The position numbers were made by a program, and so were the translations under genes. Below are positions 23,346-31,520 of a stretch of 53,570 bases of DNA, piece by piece. The notes below the pieces were generated by a model. The model had not been told where the DNA came from. It did no database searches and saw only the letters and a program-made list of their open reading frames with translations. Positions within the stretch are counted from its first letter, which is position 1. Each line of letters begins with the position of its first letter. This DNA is from Actinopolymorpha alba DSM 45243 (lineage in GTDB: Bacteria; Actinomycetota; Actinomycetes; Propionibacteriales; Actinopolymorphaceae), in contig NZ_KB892778.1 in the NCBI RefSeq assembly GCF_000373925.1, positions 1 to 53,570 on the forward strand. Reading direction: 5' to 3'.

Positions 23346-24133
23346 TCTTCCGCGCGAGTTTCGCCCGGCCCGGGCGGCGGGATCCCGCGGCGGGCCGCGA
23401 ACAGGACGGCGAAGCCGTCGAGTAGGCGATCCAGGCCGAAATCAAAGCTCTCGTCCCAGCTGGCGTCGTACGCCTCGGCGCTGAGCGCGGCCATCGCCGG
23501 GTAGTTGCCCGACTCCATGGCCCGCACCAGGACCGGGTGGTGCTGGCTCCAGAACTCCTCGTCGCTCACCCCGGTCTCCTCGGCCGCGGCGTCGTACAGG
23601 ATCCGCTGTCGTACGAAGCCGGTGACGAAGCCGTCGAGCGTGATCACGACTCCTATCTGCTCCTGGTCGGTCAGCCCGAGGCCGGCGAGGCCGGCGATGA
23701 CGATCTCGACCCCGGCGAGGCTGTTCGGACCCATCACCGGGCGGGTCCAGTTGACCCGCAAGAGCCAGGGATGCCGCAGGTAGAGCCGGTACGAGTCGCG
23801 GGCGACCGCTTCCAATAGCTCGCGCCAGCCCTTGTCCGCGGCCTGGGTCACGTCCTCGCCCGGCAGGATGAGCCGGTCCAGCATCAACGCGAGTAGCTCC
23901 GCCTTGCCGGGGACGTACCGGTACAGCGACATCGCGCCGACGCCCAGCTCGCCGGCGACCCGCCGCATGGAGAGAGCGCCGATCCCGTCCCGGTCGGCGG
24001 CCGCGATCGCCGCCTCGACGATCCTGTCCAGGGTCAAGCTCGGCTTGGGTCCGCGGGCGGGTCGCTCACTGGGGCCCCAGAGCAGGTCGATGCTGCGTCG
24101 CAACTGCTCCGCGGGGGTGGGGTCGGTCGTCAT
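23330..24133 (-). CDS. TetR family repressor of the adjacent exporter
   Basis: 267 aa. The HTH is LTLDRIVEAAIAAADRDG, LSMRRVAGELGVGAMSLY, RYVPGKAELLALMLDRL. The C-terminal ligand domain is of the larger TetR_C type (LRHPWLLRVNWTRPVMGP, GFVTGFVRQRILYD). It is divergent from the two-gene ABC exporter with a perfect 15-bp palindrome between the starts, which fits drug-responsive local repression. ATG 24133 preferred; ATG 24145 adds four residues. Confidence 0.87.
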   Translation of the reverse strand: MTTDPTPAEQLRRSIDLLWGPSERPARGPKPSLTLDRIVEAAIAAADRDGIGALSMRRVAGELGVGAMSLYRYVPGKAELLALMLDRLILPGEDVTQAADKGWRELLEAVARDSYRLYLRHPWLLRVNWTRPVMGPNSLAGVEIVIAGLAGLGLTDQEQIGVVITLDGFVTGFVRQRILYDAAAEETGVSDEEFWSQHHPVLVRAMESGNYPAMAALSAEAYDASWDESFDFGLDRLLDGFAVLFAARRGIPPPGPGETRAEDQGGA

Positions 24134-24158
24134 GGTTGCCGCCATCCTACAAAGCCGC

Positions 24159-24188
24159 TTGTGATCTGGGTACGCCGTACGCTAATTT
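24159..24188 (+). promoter_or_regulatory. Candidate housekeeping promoter of exporter operon
   Basis: TTGTGA (24159-24164), 18 nt, TAATTT (24183-24188). The -10 box is the spacer between the two operator arms, so a bound repressor would cover it. Confidence 0.45.
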
Positions 24189-24203
24189 GCGTACGGCGTA
24201 CCC
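24168..24203 (+). promoter_or_regulatory. TetR operator, perfect 15-bp palindrome
   Basis: gggtacgccgtacgc, six-base spacer taattt, gcgtacggcgtaccc. Each arm also contains an inner GTACG/CGTAC symmetry. It lies 20 bp before the ABC start and about 35 bp from the TetR start. Strong operator candidate from position and symmetry. Confidence 0.8.
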
Positions 24204-24222
24204 AAATGTAGGGAGGGCTCGC

Positions 24223-25200
24223 TTGTCCACGTCCGACTACGTGGTCCTCACCGAGGGCCTACAGAAGCGATATCGCGAAACTCAGGCGCTCGACGGCCTG
24301 GATCTGGCCGTACCGCGCGGCCTGGTCTTTGGCCTCCTGGGCCCCAACGGCGCCGGTAAGACCACCGCCGTCCGCATCCTGTCCACGCTGGTCCGGCCCG
24401 ACGGCGGCCGGGCCGAGGTGGCCGGCCACGACGTACGGACCCAACCGCGCCTGGTGCGCCGCCGGATCGGCCTGACCGGACAGAACACCGCGGTCGACGA
24501 CAACATCAGCGCCCGGCAGAACCTGGTGATGTTCGGCCGCTTGTTCCACATCGGCAAGGCGGCCGCCCGGCAACGGGCCGACGAACTCCTGGCGCAGTTC
24601 GGCCTGGCCGACGCGGCCGAGAAGACGCCGAAGAAGTTCTCCGGTGGGATGCGCCGCCGACTCGATCTCGCCTCCAGCATGATCCTCGCGCCGGAGGTGC
24701 TGTTCCTGGACGAACCCACCACCGGCCTGGATCCGGCCGGGCGGCGGGAGGTGTGGCAGGCGGTCGGGGAACTTGCTGCCCACGGCACCACGGTGGTGCT
24801 CACCACCCACTACCTGGATGAGGCGGACAAGCTCTGCGACCGCATCGGGGTCATCGACCGCGGCCGGAACGTCGTCGAGGACACTCCGAGCGGGCTGAAG
24901 CGGCGGATCGGCAACGAGCGGCTGGAGATCGTCGCGGCCGACCCGGGCGACCTGCCCGCGATCGAGATGCTGCTCGGCAAGGTGGCCGCCGACGGGCGTA
25001 CGCCAACGCTTGATGAGACCACCCTCGCCGCGAGCGTGGCGGTGTCCAACGGCGTCACCGCGCTGACCGAAGTCGCGGCCGAACTACGCCACCGGGACCT
25101 CACCGTGGCCGACCTGGGGCTGCGGCGGCCCACCCTGGACGAGGCCTTCCTACACCTCACCGGAGAACGCCCGACCGACGATCTGGAGGTGAGCAAGTGA
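24223..25200 (+). CDS. Drug-export ABC ATPase, DrrA type
   Basis: 325 aa. Walker [10 protein letters not shown] (residues 40-48), Q-loop region [13 protein letters not shown], signature [15 protein letters not shown], Walker [16 protein letters not shown], switch histidine [14 protein letters not shown]. The C-terminal ~90-residue tail with [15 protein letters not shown] is typical of DrrA-like exporters. TTG 24223 is the start, with GGAGGG six bases upstream; the open frame reaching 24136 would run through the operator. Coupled to the permease by a 4-bp GTGA overlap. Confidence 0.92.
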   Translation: MSTSDYVVLTEGLQKRYRETQALDGLDLAVPRGLVFGLLGPNGAGKTTAVRILSTLVRPDGGRAEVAGHDVRTQPRLVRRRIGLTGQNTAVDDNISARQNLVMFGRLFHIGKAAARQRADELLAQFGLADAAEKTPKKFSGGMRRRLDLASSMILAPEVLFLDEPTTGLDPAGRREVWQAVGELAAHGTTVVLTTHYLDEADKLCDRIGVIDRGRNVVEDTPSGLKRRIGNERLEIVAADPGDLPAIEMLLGKVAADGRTPTLDETTLAASVAVSNGVTALTEVAAELRHRDLTVADLGLRRPTLDEAFLHLTGERPTDDLEVSK

Positions 25201-26039
25201 GCATGCTCCGTCTCGCACCCGACACCAGTGACACTCTCGGCAGTCGGGTCAGATGGGCGGTGGCCGACTGCTGGACGATCCTGATCCAGGAGTTGACGCA
25301 CCTCGTCCGTCAACCCTCCACCTTCGCCTGGCAGCTCGGGTTCCCGATCGTCATGGTGCTCATGTTCGTGTACGTCTTCGGCAGCGCCATGGACGTCTCC
25401 GGGCAGGGCGCCGGAGAGGGCTACCTGGAGTTCGCCATGCCCGGGCTCTTCGCCATGACCATGGCGTTCGGCTTCATGAACACCGCCTTCGCAGTGGCCA
25501 TGATCAAGGAGAAGGGATTCATCGACCGCTTCCGGTCCATGCCGATGGCCTCCTCAGCGGTGGTCACCGGGCGGGGCCTGTCCGACGTCATCCACGCCAC
25601 AGTGGACCTGGCGATCCTGGTCGCGATCGCCCTGGTCCTCGGCTGGCGCCCCGGCGGGGGTATCGCCGCGACGCTGAGCGCGTTCGCGCTGCTGCTCTGG
25701 CTACGGCTGGCCCTCATCTTCGTCGGCATTCAGCTGGGGCTGATGGTGAAGAACACCGAGGCGGCAGGAAACCTGTTCGCGGTGGCCTTCCCCTTCGGGA
25801 TGGTCTCCTCGGTCTTCGCGCCACCGGACCTGATGCCCGGCTGGCTGGGCGCGGTCGCCGCGTGGAACCCGGTCTCCTCCACCGCCGGGGCGATCCGGGA
25901 GTTGTTCGTGTCCCCGGCCGTCTCCAGCGGATACTGGATCGAGCAGCACGCGGTCGCGGCCGCAGTCATCTGGCCGGCGGTCATCACCGCGATCTTCCTG
26001 CCCCTGGCGGTACGCCAGTTCCAGCGCCTCGGCCGCTGA
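25197..26039 (+). CDS. ABC-2 type permease, DrrB type
   Basis: 280 aa with six membrane segments: [105 protein letters not shown]. The segment [19 protein letters not shown] is the ABC-2 coupling region. GTG 25197 overlaps the ATPase stop, so they form one export unit for a lipophilic compound such as an antibiotic. The stop is followed by a gene-free stretch of hairpins. Confidence 0.92.
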   Translation: MSMLRLAPDTSDTLGSRVRWAVADCWTILIQELTHLVRQPSTFAWQLGFPIVMVLMFVYVFGSAMDVSGQGAGEGYLEFAMPGLFAMTMAFGFMNTAFAVAMIKEKGFIDRFRSMPMASSAVVTGRGLSDVIHATVDLAILVAIALVLGWRPGGGIAATLSAFALLLWLRLALIFVGIQLGLMVKNTEAAGNLFAVAFPFGMVSSVFAPPDLMPGWLGAVAAWNPVSSTAGAIRELFVSPAVSSGYWIEQHAVAAAVIWPAVITAIFLPLAVRQFQRLGR

Positions 26040-26053
26040 CCTAGAGCGCAAGC

Positions 26054-26107
26054 TGACGTGGCGGAGGCGCCTCGGGCTCTTTGGGCCAAAACTCCTCCGC
26101 CACGTCA
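26054..26107 (+). repeat. Hairpin H1 of intergenic array
   Basis: tgacgtggcggagg (26054-26067) pairs perfectly with cctccgccacgtca (26094-26107); 26-nt loop. It starts 14 bp after the permease stop, so it may act as a terminator, though no T-run follows. Confidence 0.8.
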
Positions 26108-26143
26108 CCGCAACCTCGCGAGCAACTCTCGAACCCGACCAAG

Positions 26144-26190
26144 GATCGTGAAGGATTCTGGTCAGATATCGACGAAAATCCTTCACGATC
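26144..26190 (+). repeat. Hairpin H2 of intergenic array
   Basis: gatcgtgaaggatt (26144-26157) pairs perfectly with aatccttcacgatc (26177-26190); 19-nt loop. Unrelated in sequence to H1. Confidence 0.85.
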
Positions 26191-26206
26191 ACGGCAGTCA
26201 CCTCGG

Positions 26207-26282
26207 CGAAGTTGATCAACGGTCCGCAAATCGGGCACTCTTCGCTGTGGGTGCCCAAATTCGGGACCGTTGATCAACTTCG
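26207..26282 (+). repeat. Hairpin H3 of intergenic array
   Basis: A 19-bp perfect stem: 26207-26225 against 26264-26282, core gttgatcaac. The 38-nt loop holds a nested stem gggcac/gtgccc (26233-26238, 26251-26256), making a two-storey structure. Confidence 0.87.
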
Positions 26283-26319
26283 ATGGCGCGGCGGTTTTGA
26301 ATAAGCTTCATGGTGTACA

Positions 26320-26349
26320 CCTGATTGTTTCGAATGCCGAAAAATCAGG
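26320..26349 (+). repeat. Hairpin H4 of intergenic array
   Basis: cctgattgtttcg (26320-26332) pairs with cgaaaaatcagg (26338-26349) with one bulged g; five-base loop aatgc. Confidence 0.75.
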
Positions 26350-26388
26350 CGCAGCTCTCGCGATATGAGACAAGCCCTTTGGTCTGCT

Positions 26389-26440
26389 CGAGTTGTCATA
26401 GGTTTCTCGGTCTCTTAGCCGAGAAACCTATGACAGCTCG
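26389..26440 (+). repeat. Hairpin H5 of intergenic array
   Basis: A 22-bp stem with a single G-U type pair: 26389-26410 (core cataggtttctcgg) against 26419-26440; loop tctcttag. The longest stem of the array. Confidence 0.87.
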
Positions 26441-26483
26441 GGGTTGTTGGGATCCAGATTCTGGAGGCGGTCCTCGTCATGGA

Positions 26484-26501
26484 GGAGCTTTTAGTAGCTC
26501 C
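26484..26501 (+). repeat. Hairpin H6 of intergenic array
   Basis: ggagct, six-base loop tttagt, agctcc. Short and could be chance, but it continues the series about 60 bp before the HIT gene. Confidence 0.5.
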
Positions 26502-26565
26502 GACGATCGACGCCGCTAGCTCCGGTCAGGGGCCCTGGTCCAATGCGTTGGATAGGGTCTGAAGC

Positions 26566-27015
26566 ATGACGGTGACGGGCTGCCACAGCTGCGACCAAGA
26601 AGCCAACTTCGATGGGCTGCCACCCAGGGAGTTGATCGCCTCTGACGAGCACTGGCGTGTGGTGCACGCCTTCAACAGTGGACTGTTGGGGTGGCTCGTC
26701 CTGACGACCCGGCGGCACGTGATGGAGCTGGCCGAGTTGAACGACGCGGAAGTTGCGACGCTTGGTGCGTGGCAGGTGCGACTGGCGCGGGCGTTGGGGG
26801 AGGAGTTCGGGACTTCCAAGACGTACGTCGCGGAGTTCGGTGAGGTGTCTGGCTTTCATCTGCATTTTCATGTTGTTCCGCGGCTTGGCGACCTCGATGA
26901 CGCGATGCGTGGACCCGGCATTTTCAGTTTCCTGGGTGTGAGTGACGACGAGCAGGTCAGCGCGGAAGCCCGGGACGATCTCGCCAAGAGACTCGCCGCC
27001 CGGTTGACTGCCTAA
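26566..27015 (+). CDS. HIT-family nucleotide hydrolase
   Basis: 149 aa. The histidine triad is HLHFHVVPRLG, preceded by the HIT fold strands (HWRVVHAFNSGLLGWLVLTT, RRHVMELAELND). N-terminal CHSCD may bind zinc with the later residues. HIT enzymes hydrolyse or transfer nucleoside monophosphates (adenosine phosphoramidate, Ap4A-like substrates). ATG 26566 used. It lies between the hairpin array and the LacI regulator; no operon partner. Confidence 0.88.
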   Translation: MTVTGCHSCDQEANFDGLPPRELIASDEHWRVVHAFNSGLLGWLVLTTRRHVMELAELNDAEVATLGAWQVRLARALGEEFGTSKTYVAEFGEVSGFHLHFHVVPRLGDLDDAMRGPGIFSFLGVSDDEQVSAEARDDLAKRLAARLTA

Positions 27016-27158
27016 CGCCACCCGCCCTCCTGGACGACCTCACCACCGACGCGGGCACCCTGCCGCTGCCCACCGCCACGCGCGCGTGGCTGCCCAGCGC
27101 CCGCTACGTACGCTGGGGACACTGGTGGCCGGCGACTCGCGGAACGGAGGCAGGTGGC

Positions 27159-28181
27159 ATGGCGGTGAGCATGCACGACGTGGCACGCCATGCTGGAGTC
27201 TCGCAGCGCACCGTCTCCAACGTCGTCAACGGCTACGCGCACGTCGCGCCGGCCACCCGTGCACGGGTGCAGGCGAGCATCGAAGCACTGCACTACCGGC
27301 CCAATCCGATCGCCCGCCGGCTGCGGCGGGGGCGGACCTCCACCGTCACCCTCGCCCTACCAAGCCTTCATGAACGCTACTTCGCCGACCTCGCGGCCGC
27401 CGTCGTGGCGGAGGCTCGACTGCGCGAACTCAAGGTGCTGGTCGAAACCACCGAGGGTGATCGCGAGGTCGAACTCCGCATTCTGCGCGGCGGCGATCTC
27501 CTGACCGACGGCGTCATCATGAGTGCCGTCGCGCTCACGGCCGAGGACGAGAAGATCCGCCATCCTGACTATCCACTCGTCCTCGTTGGCGACCGTCAAC
27601 TGCGCAGTCAGATCGACCACGTCGGCGCCGACAACCGTCGAGCCGCGCGGGAGGCGGTCCTGCACCTGCTGGACACCGGTCGCCGCCGCATTGCCCTGCT
27701 CGGCGTCGGGCACGGTCCGACTCGTACGTTCAATCTGAGACGTCGTGGCTACACCGACGCACTCACGCGTTACAAGCTGCCGGTCGACGAACGTCTCCTC
27801 ATCGACTCGACCTGGACGCGCGCGGGCGGAGAGGCCGCCATCGCCCGCCACCTGGCGTCGGACAGCCCGCCCTTCGACGCGGTGTTCGCGATGAACGACT
27901 CCGCCGCGTTTGGAGCAATGCGGGCCGTGCTGAGGTCAGGGCTCAAGGTCCCCGCGGACGTGGCGATCGTCGGCTTCGACAACATCGACGAGGCGCATTC
28001 CTCGGTACCCTCGCTCACCTCGGTCGGACCCGCCTACGCCGACATCGCCCGCGCCGCACTCGACCTGCTGCAGGTGCAGGCCGATTCCCAGGGGGAACGG
28101 CAACCCGAGCAGCGACGCGTGCCCTTCGAGTTGCATGTACGGGAGAGCTCGACTCCACCTTCGCGCAAGTCTCGCGCGTAG
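27159..28181 (+). CDS. LacI family transcriptional regulator of sugar cluster 1
   Basis: 340 aa. HTH at residues ~5-24 (MHDVARHAGVSQRTVSNVVN), hinge helix HYRPNPIARRLRRG, then a periplasmic-binding-protein-like sugar domain (PLVLVGDRQLRSQIDHVGAD, DAVFAMNDSAAFGAMRAV, DVAIVGFDNIDEAHSSVPSL). It most probably represses the transport operon that starts 133 bp downstream, through two TGCTACGTAGCA sites there. A weaker look-alike (cgctacgtacgc, around 27102-27113) lies before its own gene and may give autoregulation. ATG 27159 follows a GGAGG-type site. Confidence 0.9.
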   Translation: MAVSMHDVARHAGVSQRTVSNVVNGYAHVAPATRARVQASIEALHYRPNPIARRLRRGRTSTVTLALPSLHERYFADLAAAVVAEARLRELKVLVETTEGDREVELRILRGGDLLTDGVIMSAVALTAEDEKIRHPDYPLVLVGDRQLRSQIDHVGADNRRAAREAVLHLLDTGRRRIALLGVGHGPTRTFNLRRRGYTDALTRYKLPVDERLLIDSTWTRAGGEAAIARHLASDSPPFDAVFAMNDSAAFGAMRAVLRSGLKVPADVAIVGFDNIDEAHSSVPSLTSVGPAYADIARAALDLLQVQADSQGERQPEQRRVPFELHVRESSTPPSRKSRA

Positions 28182-28229
28182 GCCGCGCGCCCTTCCGACG
28201 GTTTGGCCAATTCTGGCGCGGCCATCTTG

Positions 28230-28241
28230 TGCTACGTAGCA
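28230..28241. promoter_or_regulatory. LacI-type operator O1
   Basis: Perfect 12-bp palindrome TGCTACGTAGCA with the central CG typical of LacI-family sites, between the regulator and the binding-protein gene. Confidence 0.8.
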
Positions 28242-28274
28242 AATTCGTGTTTCCATAGCGCCCACTTCATTCTT

Positions 28275-28286
28275 TGCTACGTAGCA
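28275..28286. promoter_or_regulatory. LacI-type operator O2
   Basis: Second perfect TGCTACGTAGCA, 45 bp centre to centre from O1 and 27 bp before the binding-protein start codon. Two identical sites suggest binding by a tetramer or two dimers with a short loop. Confidence 0.8.
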
Positions 28287-28313
28287 TCCAGTGCCGTGAG
28301 GAGGTGGTTCGAG

Positions 28314-29654
28314 ATGACGGCACGGCCCGATGGCGGGCGCGGTTCGACGATCACTCGTCGAGGATTGCTGTGGTCGGGACTGGTAGCGGGCCTCGGCCTC
28401 GGCACGCTCGCCGCGTGCTCGCCGGCTGCCGGCGGGGCACTCGGCGGCGGCGCGACGCAGGTGGCGTTCTGGCACCTGATGGGCGGCGGAGACGGCGTAC
28501 GGATGGACACGATCCTTGCCGACATGCGCGATGAGCTCAGGGGAGCCAGCGTCAAGCAGACGGTCCTCGCGTGGGGAGCGCCGTATTACACGAAGCTGGC
28601 CATGGCCTCGGCCGGCGGTCGGGCGCCTGACCTTGCCATCATGCATCTCTCCCGGCTCGGCGGATACGCGCCAGGTGGGCTGCTCGACACCTGGGACCTC
28701 GACCGCCTGGCGCCGTACGGGGTGACGGAGAAGAGTTTCACCGTTCCCACGTTCAAACGCATGAACGTCAACGGCACGCTTTTCGCCATCGCACTCGACT
28801 CGCACGCGTTCGTACGCTTCTTCAACCCGGAAATAGCCGACAAGGCCGGCCAGCTCGGCTCAGACGGTCGGCTGCTGCCGACCAACACCGTCGAGGAGTT
28901 CGTCGAACAGGCACTGGCCATGAGCAAGGTGACCGGCAAGCTCGGCATCACCTATGGCTGGTTGGGTTCACCCGACCACATGTGGCGGTTGTTCTGGACG
29001 TTCTACACCCAGCAGGAAGCGACCATGACACTCGAGAATGGTCGGTTCCGATTCGAGGAAGACGCCTTCATCGGCGCGCTCGAGACGATGATCGCGATCA
29101 TTTCCAACGACGCCGCCAATCGGCGCGCGGACGGCGGATTCGCGTTCTCCACCTTCACCAGCGGCAAGAGCGGCATGTTCCTCTCCGGCGTGTGGGAGGT
29201 GCCCGGTCTGCAGGAATCCGGAGTTCCCCTTGACGCGTCGCCCATTCCGAACCTCTTCGGCACGGACGTGAAGGCGGTCTGGGGCGACTCGCATGCGTTC
29301 GTCCTTCCCCATCAGGACAATCCTGACGTGCGGCGCCGCGAGAAGACCTACGAGGCCGTCTCGCTCATTCTCAAACACTCGCTCACGTGGGCGAGTGCCG
29401 GCCACACGCCGGCGTACCTGCCGATCGTGGACGAACCCGCGTTCGACAAGCTTCTACCGAACGCGCATTACGCGGAGACCGCCGACTACCTGCAGTACGA
29501 CCCGGCTCTGTCGTTCGCCGGGTCGGGTTCCAACTGGCAGGCGCAGTTCGGTCAGGCCGTGCAACCCGCGTTGCTCGGCACGGAAAGACCTGCCGAGGCG
29601 ATGGCCGCGTTCAAGGCCATGACCGACACCTTCGTGCGCAAAGCAGTGAACTGA
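28314..29654 (+). CDS. Sugar ABC transporter solute-binding lipoprotein (cluster 1)
   Basis: 446 aa. The N-terminus carries a twin-arginine motif TRRGLLWSG and lipobox LAAC with Cys35, so the protein is likely exported folded by Tat and lipid-anchored. The mature part is a family 1 extracellular sugar-binding protein (VAFWHLMGGGDGVRMDTIL, LAIMHLSRLGGYAPGG, DSHAFVLPHQDNPD). It binds an oligosaccharide or sugar derivative for the permeases that follow. ATG 28314 has GAGGAGG nine bases upstream; the open frame from 28203 would cross both operators. Confidence 0.92.
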   Translation: MTARPDGGRGSTITRRGLLWSGLVAGLGLGTLAACSPAAGGALGGGATQVAFWHLMGGGDGVRMDTILADMRDELRGASVKQTVLAWGAPYYTKLAMASAGGRAPDLAIMHLSRLGGYAPGGLLDTWDLDRLAPYGVTEKSFTVPTFKRMNVNGTLFAIALDSHAFVRFFNPEIADKAGQLGSDGRLLPTNTVEEFVEQALAMSKVTGKLGITYGWLGSPDHMWRLFWTFYTQQEATMTLENGRFRFEEDAFIGALETMIAIISNDAANRRADGGFAFSTFTSGKSGMFLSGVWEVPGLQESGVPLDASPIPNLFGTDVKAVWGDSHAFVLPHQDNPDVRRREKTYEAVSLILKHSLTWASAGHTPAYLPIVDEPAFDKLLPNAHYAETADYLQYDPALSFAGSGSNWQAQFGQAVQPALLGTERPAEAMAAFKAMTDTFVRKAVN

Positions 29655-29668
29655 AGAGGTCGACGAAC

Positions 29669-30610
29669 ATGACGACTGCAGCCCTCGGGCCCAACCGCAC
29701 CTCACGTCTCGCCGCGCGCCGCGGCCGCCAACGCCGATGGCACCGCAACCGGCAGCCGATCGGACTGCTCTACGTGGCGCCGTTCGCCGTGCTGTTCGCG
29801 ATGTTCCTTGTCTGGCCGACCATCTACGGTTTCTACCTGAGCTTCACCGACCGCAACCTCGCCGGTGCCTCCGCCCCCTCCTTCGTCGGACTGGCCAACT
29901 ATCTCGAGGCGTTCGCCGACCAGGTCGTGTGGCGTTCGATGGGCAACACCGTGTGGTTTACCGTCCTCACGACGATTCCGCTCGTCATCCTCCCGCTGGT
30001 CGTGGCGCTGCTCGTCAACCTGAACTTGCGCGGGCAGTGGTTCTGGCGGCTGGCGATCTTCATGCCGTTCCTGCTCGCCTCGACGGTCGTGAGCCAGATC
30101 TTCACCTGGCTTTTCAATCCCGACCTGGGCCTGATCAATGCGGCTCTGGGGTCGATCGGTATGACGGGCCCCGCCTGGCTGCAGGATCCCAAGACGGCCA
30201 TGACGGCCGTCGTGATCGCGACGGTCTGGTGGACCATCGGGTTCAACTTCCTTCTTTTCCTGGCCGCCCTGCAGAACATTCCGGCGCAGATCTATGAGGC
30301 CGCGTCCGTTGATGGAGCAAGTGCCTGGCGTCAGGTGTTCCTGATCACGCTGCCGCTCATCCGGCGGACGGTGTTGCTCGTGGTCGCGCTCCAGGTGCTC
30401 GCCTCGATCAAGGTGTTCGACCAGATCTACCAGATGACCGGTGGTGGGCCGGCGAATTCGACCCGGGCGATCCTCATGTATGTCTACGACACCGGATTCA
30501 GCAACTACCGGCTCGGCTATGCGTCGGCGATCTCGTACATCTTCTTCGTGATCGTGGTCGTCCTGTCCCTGGTGCAGGTGCGCTTCTTCTCTCGAAAGGC
30601 CGACCGATGA
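29669..30610 (+). CDS. Sugar ABC transporter permease, MalF type (cluster 1)
   Basis: 313 aa, six membrane segments after a basic N-terminus (LLYVAPFAVLFAMFLVWPTI is the first). The EAA loop that meets the ATPase is EAASVDGASAWRQVFLITLP. ATG 29669 follows GAAGAGG. It lies 14 bp after the binding-protein gene and overlaps the next permease by ATGA. No ATPase gene is present in the cluster; actinobacteria commonly share one MsiK-type ATPase. Confidence 0.92.
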   Translation: MTTAALGPNRTSRLAARRGRQRRWHRNRQPIGLLYVAPFAVLFAMFLVWPTIYGFYLSFTDRNLAGASAPSFVGLANYLEAFADQVVWRSMGNTVWFTVLTTIPLVILPLVVALLVNLNLRGQWFWRLAIFMPFLLASTVVSQIFTWLFNPDLGLINAALGSIGMTGPAWLQDPKTAMTAVVIATVWWTIGFNFLLFLAALQNIPAQIYEAASVDGASAWRQVFLITLPLIRRTVLLVVALQVLASIKVFDQIYQMTGGGPANSTRAILMYVYDTGFSNYRLGYASAISYIFFVIVVVLSLVQVRFFSRKADR

Positions 30611-31503
30611 CCGCTGCCACCCTGCACGGGTCCCACGTCGCGTCTGGCGGAGCCGTCCGTGGAATCGGTCCTCGTCGTTGGTTCGAGCCCGGCCGGTCCG
30701 CGGCTTACCTCGCGCTCGCCGTGCTGTCCCTCATCTGGCTGACGCCGTTCCTCTGGGCGGTCAACACGTCGTTCAAGTCCGAGACGGACGCGTCCGCGCT
30801 ACCGGTCTCGGTCCTTCCGGCCGAGGGATACACGACGGGCGCCTACGCCAGGATCTTCGAGACCGGCGACGTCCCGCTCTGGGCGTTCAACAGCGCCGTT
30901 GTGTCGATCGCCGTCACCCTCCTCACGTTGATCGTGTCGACGCTGGCGGCGTACGCGTTCTCCCGGCTGGAATTTCCCGGCCGGCGGGTGCTCTACGCCC
31001 TGACCATCGCGTCGATCATGGTGCCGACGCAGATCTTCATCGTGCCGTTGTTCGACCAGATGCTCGCGCTCAAGTTGGTCGACACCTACTGGGGCATTAT
31101 CCTGCCGCAGTTGATTCACCCGGTGATGATCTTCGTCCTCAAGAGGTTCTTCGACGAGATTCCGATGGAGCTCGAGGACGCAGCACTCGTGGACGGGGCA
31201 AGTAGGTTCCGCATTTTCCTGCAGATCGTGCTGCCTCAGTCTCGCCCGATCATCGCGGCCGTCGCGATCTTCGTCTTCATCGGAGCCTGGAACAACTTCC
31301 TCTGGCCGTTCATCGTCACGAACGATCCCAACCTGATGACCCTGCCCGTGGGTTTGCAGGCGGTCACCCCCGGCTACGGCGTGGTCTTCGCGCTTCGAAT
31401 GGCGCAAGCCGTCCTTGCCGCCCTGCCGCTGGTGATCGTGTTCCTTTTCTTTCAACGCCAGATCATCCGTAGCATCTCGACCACCGGTATCGCCGGATCC
31501 TAA
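30607..31503 (+). CDS. Sugar ABC transporter permease, MalG type (cluster 1)
   Basis: 298 aa, six membrane segments. The EAA loop is EDAALVDGASRFRIFLQIVL. N-terminal LALAVLSLIWLTPFLWAVNT and the periplasmic SFKSETDA are typical of MalG/AraQ permeases. Its ATG overlaps the MalF-type stop. It completes the heterodimeric channel. Confidence 0.92.
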   Translation: MTAATLHGSHVASGGAVRGIGPRRWFEPGRSAAYLALAVLSLIWLTPFLWAVNTSFKSETDASALPVSVLPAEGYTTGAYARIFETGDVPLWAFNSAVVSIAVTLLTLIVSTLAAYAFSRLEFPGRRVLYALTIASIMVPTQIFIVPLFDQMLALKLVDTYWGIILPQLIHPVMIFVLKRFFDEIPMELEDAALVDGASRFRIFLQIVLPQSRPIIAAVAIFVFIGAWNNFLWPFIVTNDPNLMTLPVGLQAVTPGYGVVFALRMAQAVLAALPLVIVFLFFQRQIIRSISTTGIAGS

Positions 31504-31520
31504 CGACGGGGGTTATCTCC

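Noticed and set aside
26054-26501. CRISPR array or simple tandem repeat as explanation of the hairpins
   Set aside because: Arms differ completely between hairpins, spacing is irregular and no cas genes are in the window.
26054-26501. Retron or rolling-circle origin
   Set aside because: No reverse transcriptase, Rep or relaxase gene nearby.
27016-27158. Frame reading into the LacI start (LDDLTTDAGTLPLP)
   Set aside because: Looked like a possible gene tail but is too short and matches nothing recalled.
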